NCBI GenBank assembly: GCA_046704255.1
Contig: JBJKSH010000225.1
Span: forward strand, 1 to 16,329
DNA length: 16,329 bases
Direction: 5' to 3'
Origin: FEN-1297 sp046704255
GTDB taxonomy: Bacteria > Bacteroidota > Ignavibacteria > Ignavibacteriales > Ignavibacteriaceae
Made by a program: the position numbers and the translations under genes. Shown here one piece after another: positions 13,928 to 16,329 of the stretch; within the stretch, counting starts at the first letter, position 1, and each line of letters begins with the position of its first letter. Below the pieces are notes generated by a model that saw only the letters and a list, made by a program, of their open reading frames with translations, did not search any database and was not told the DNA's origin.

Positions 13928-16329
13928 TTATTTAAGTAAAATTAATTTTTTTGTGTCTAAAAAATTTCCGGCTTGCATTCTATAAAAATATATTCCGCTG
14001 GGATAATTACCTCCATTAAACTTTATTGTATATTGTCCGGGCAACTTTTCTTCATTTACAAGAGATATAATTTCTCTACCCAGTATATCAAATATTTTTA
14101 TGGTGACAAATTGAGTCTGGGAAACAGAATATTTAATAGTAGTAATTGGATTGAAAGGATTAGGATAATTTTGATACAAAACAAAATCAGGTAAAGGTAC
14201 TTTCCTTTCTCTAACATTAACTAATCCACCGGATTTCTTTAATATTGTTCCTGCACCACCTACAGCAAAGCCGGTACCCGGCCCGGGAAAAAAAACCGAG
14301 TACAAAATATTATTTGTACCGCTTGTTTGATATAACCAGCTTGAACCTGCATTTGTGGTTTTTAAAATTGTTCCTTTATCGCCAACAATCCAGCCTGTAT
14401 CCTTATTACAGAACCAAACCGAATATAAATTATAAATAGTTGGGGAAGATTGGGAAATCCAGTTTTCTCCGCAGTCTGTTGTTTTTAAAATAGTACCGTT
14501 ATCCGCTGCAGCCCAACCGGTAGAGGAATCTACAAAACAAAGACTTGAAATTGAGTTTTTGGTTCCGCTTTTTTTAATAACCCAGCTTTCTCCCTGGTTA
14601 GTTGACCTAAGAATTATTCCGTTTTGTCCTGCGGCAAATCCGACGACCTGGTTTTTAAAGTAGATAAAATTTAAATTGTCACTGTTTACTGCTGTTAATG
14701 CCGACCAATCGGTCCCTCCGTTTGTAGATTTAAGTATCTTTCCGGATTCACCAACTGCGTATCCGTTATTTTCATCGGTAAAGCATATTCCGCTCAGGCG
14801 GTTACTAGTACCACTTGATTGAGTGAACCATGTTTCACCCCCGTCTTTAGTTCTATAAATATTTCCTTGTGCGCCGGCAATCCATCCGGAATTTTCATTA
14901 ATAAAAAATATTGACAGCAAATTATTACTGCTTCCGAATGATTTGGAAACCCATGTATTCCCACCATCGGTAGATTTTAATATTGTCCCGCTATCTCCAA
15001 CTACACAACCTGTATTTTTATTTGTAAAATAAACACCGTACAAATTATTACCTGTAATGTTATCCTGATAAACCCATTCTGTTTTAACAGGTTCGGCATA
15101 AGCTCTTATGGAAAGATTGATTAAATAGTCGGTACCGGCTCCTAAAGACAGCCAACCATTACCATCCGGGCTTATCCAATATTTACCTTTTTGAATGAAA
15201 GGGTCACAATAATCTTTTATAGATAATTCACAAGGAACCGGCGGTAACAAAATGTCCGGGTATTCATATTTTACTTCTACATAAAAATCATCTCCGGCAG
15301 ACAAAGAAATAGGAGCCGGAAGATTCACCATGAAATATCCGGCGTATTCACGGTAATTATTAAGAGATTTAGCTAACAAACCGGTTAGGTTTTTACCGTC
15401 AAAATTATCATATATCCATACCGAAACTTTTGAATCCCCCTCCATTGTCCAGGTCATAATTTTTGTAATAGGTACCTTACTCACTGCTTCAAATTTTGCC
15501 AGCCCATACGCATAAGTTTTATTATTATATCCAAGGCACGAAACGCCACCCAATTGATCATTCATGTATAAATATGAATCCTCATTATAATCTTTTATGA
15601 TCGGCCAAATACAATTCTCACCGTACAAAGCTAAGCTGTCTGAATATGAAAGATAAAAATACCCGCTGTCGCCGAAACTTGTACCCCAGCTATTTCTAGC
15701 AATCCATGTGCCCGGTTCCAAAGCTGCCGTTTTCATGGTATCATTCCATCCAACAAGCACAACACCATGATTAATGTCCTTGCTAGTGCTATCGCAATAA
15801 TATGTGTAATTTTCAGCATTATAATACTCATTGCCAAAATACATAGTAGTAGCAACAGCACCCGTATTATAGATAACACTTTTAATTATATTACGGAAAG
15901 TATCTGTCCTATCAAGAATTTTTAAACGAGTTTGTAAAGAGTTTGGACTGCCTGCGCTTCCTGTTACTTTCTGAGCTAATGTAACTTCTTCATGAATTTC
16001 CATTTTTATTTCTATATATTCGGGAGGTTTATCTTCATCCTTTTCAAGAACCGGTCCACTTAATGTAGAGTAATATGAAGATGCTTCCTGATAATTCCCT
16101 CCGTCGGAATAATAAAATTTGATTTTGTAATTTTGCATTTGTTTTTCCGACAAATCCAAATCTCCCTTCCCTGAAATTTTTGCTTGAGATTCAACTGCGC
16201 CTATTGAAGAAAAGGCCCAACATAATGAAGACTGCATCTGGTCTTTCACGGAAGTTAATAAATTTTTTTTGCGCATGTCGTATTGCGAAGGTAAACCATC
16301 ATTATAACGAAATGTCTTTGGTATTCCCG
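13928..16329 (-). CDS. Secreted papain-like (C1A) cysteine protease with beta-propeller and T9SS sorting domain, 5' partial
   Basis: The frame is open to the window edge, so the true start lies outside; codons before the ATG at 16276 encode '...YNDGLPSQYD', which fits the start of a mature papain domain. Numbering from that Met, the active site is complete: oxyanion Gln13 ('VKDQ'), Cys19 ('LCWAFS'), His170 ('INHGVVLVGW') and Asn195 ('ARNSWGTSFGDSGYFYLSYS'). Papain's Cys22 partner is Ser here, so that disulfide is lost. Residues about 235-395 look like the lectin-like beta domain found after C1A domains in other prokaryotic proteases. Residues 398-684 hold seven YCF48/BNR-type repeats of about 41 residues ('GTILKSTDGGNTW'). 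The C-terminus (about 695-782) has 'YQNYPNPFNPITTIKYSV' and 'YPSGIYFYRM', the type IX secretion sorting domain. It should be exported and anchored at or released from the cell surface; its substrate is unknown. Confidence 0.92.
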   Translation of the reverse strand, partial: GIPKTFRYNDGLPSQYDMRKKNLLTSVKDQMQSSLCWAFSSIGAVESQAKISGKGDLDLSEKQMQNYKIKFYYSDGGNYQEASSYYSTLSGPVLEKDEDKPPEYIEIKMEIHEEVTLAQKVTGSAGSPNSLQTRLKILDRTDTFRNIIKSVIYNTGAVATTMYFGNEYYNAENYTYYCDSTSKDINHGVVLVGWNDTMKTAALEPGTWIARNSWGTSFGDSGYFYLSYSDSLALYGENCIWPIIKDYNEDSYLYMNDQLGGVSCLGYNNKTYAYGLAKFEAVSKVPITKIMTWTMEGDSKVSVWIYDNFDGKNLTGLLAKSLNNYREYAGYFMVNLPAPISLSAGDDFYVEVKYEYPDILLPPVPCELSIKDYCDPFIQKGKYWISPDGNGWLSLGAGTDYLINLSIRAYAEPVKTEWVYQDNITGNNLYGVYFTNKNTGCVVGDSGTILKSTDGGNTWVSKSFGSSNNLLSIFFINENSGWIAGAQGNIYRTKDGGETWFTQSSGTSNRLSGICFTDENNGYAVGESGKILKSTNGGTDWSALTAVNSDNLNFIYFKNQVVGFAAGQNGIILRSTNQGESWVIKKSGTKNSISSLCFVDSSTGWAAADNGTILKTTDCGENWISQSSPTIYNLYSVWFCNKDTGWIVGDKGTILKTTNAGSSWLYQTSGTNNILYSVFFPGPGTGFAVGGAGTILKKSGGLVNVRERKVPLPDFVLYQNYPNPFNPITTIKYSVSQTQFVTIKIFDILGREIISLVNEEKLPGQYTIKFNGGNYPSGIYFYRMQAGNFLDTKKLILLK
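13931..14194 (-). other. T9SS type A (Por) C-terminal sorting domain
   Basis: This is the last 88 residues or so of the protease. It contains 'FVLYQNYPNPFNP', then 'TIKIFDILGREI', 'GQYTIKFNGGNYPSGIYFYR' and the closing 'DTKKLILLK'. This order is typical of sorting domains recognised by the type IX secretion system in Bacteroidota and Ignavibacteria. It shows that the organism should encode the T9SS, although none of its parts is in the window. Confidence 0.88.
14225..15085 (-). repeat. Seven tandem YCF48/BNR-type repeats (beta-propeller)
   Basis: In the protease protein, a unit of about 41 residues recurs seven times from residue 398 to 684. The pattern is L-x-x-[IV]-x-F...G[WFY]-x-[AV]G-x-x-G-x-I-[LY]-[KR][ST]T-x-x-G-x-x-W. 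The seventh unit stops after 'GTILKKSGG' and lacks the final Trp strand. A stray copy of that strand ('TEWVYQDNITGNN') precedes the first unit. The DNA repeats have diverged and are recognisable only in protein. Confidence 0.85.

Noticed and set aside
16274..16276. ATG as the start of the protease gene
   Set aside because: The frame stays open to the window edge and the residues before it ('YNDGLPSQYD') continue the papain mature-domain start, so this Met is internal.

Overview
The window is AT-rich bacterial chromosome that reads like a member of the Bacteroidota/Chlorobi group, most likely Ignavibacteria or a relative. Three things point there. The last protein ends in a type IX secretion (Por) sorting domain with the 'YPNPFNP' motif typical of that group. 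The best promoter candidate fits the Bacteroidota pattern TTG-N(~20)-TAnnTTTG rather than TTGACA/TATAAT. Shine-Dalgarno sequences are strong before some genes (rpmA, def) and absent before others (xseA, fmt, the response regulator). The taxonomic call is inference.

Layout: the 3' end of a malate dehydrogenase gene (1-300, + strand) converges on a long series of genes that are all on the - strand. Between the two sits a 302-base non-coding stretch. It holds a pair of inverted two-hairpin repeats (346-398 and 427-481) and the terminator of the ribosomal protein operon (538-563). In transcription order (right to left) the - strand genes are: a secreted papain-like protease with a beta-propeller and a T9SS tail (13928 to beyond 16329, 5' end outside the window); def-fmt (peptide deformylase and Met-tRNA formyltransferase); cbs, a cystathionine gamma-lyase/synthase and a third methionine-gamma-lyase-like PLP enzyme (sulfur amino-acid block); an exported protein of unknown function; xseA-xseB (exonuclease VII); dxs (start of the MEP isoprenoid pathway); a Gfo/Idh/MocA oxidoreductase; a PhoB/PhoR-type two-component pair; and rplU-rpmA (ribosomal proteins bL21 and bL27).

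Most gaps between - strand genes are very short (4-21 bases) or overlaps, so much of the strand is probably co-transcribed in blocks. Def and Fmt act on the two ends of the same N-formylmethionine cycle. Cbs plus the gamma-lyase would give reverse transsulfuration (homocysteine to cysteine). XseA and XseB are the two subunits of one nuclease. Dxs and the oxidoreductase share a TAATG junction that suggests translational coupling.

Most of the window is ordinary housekeeping. The parts worth a second look are the paired hairpin repeats, whose two copies differ by compensatory changes in the stems; the protease-propeller-T9SS protein, where the propeller appears to close by a 'Velcro' strand; the dxs-coupled oxidoreductase, which lacks the usual catalytic histidine; and the exported protein of unknown function next to xseA. 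I see no CRISPR array, tRNA, rRNA, insertion sequence or phage gene.
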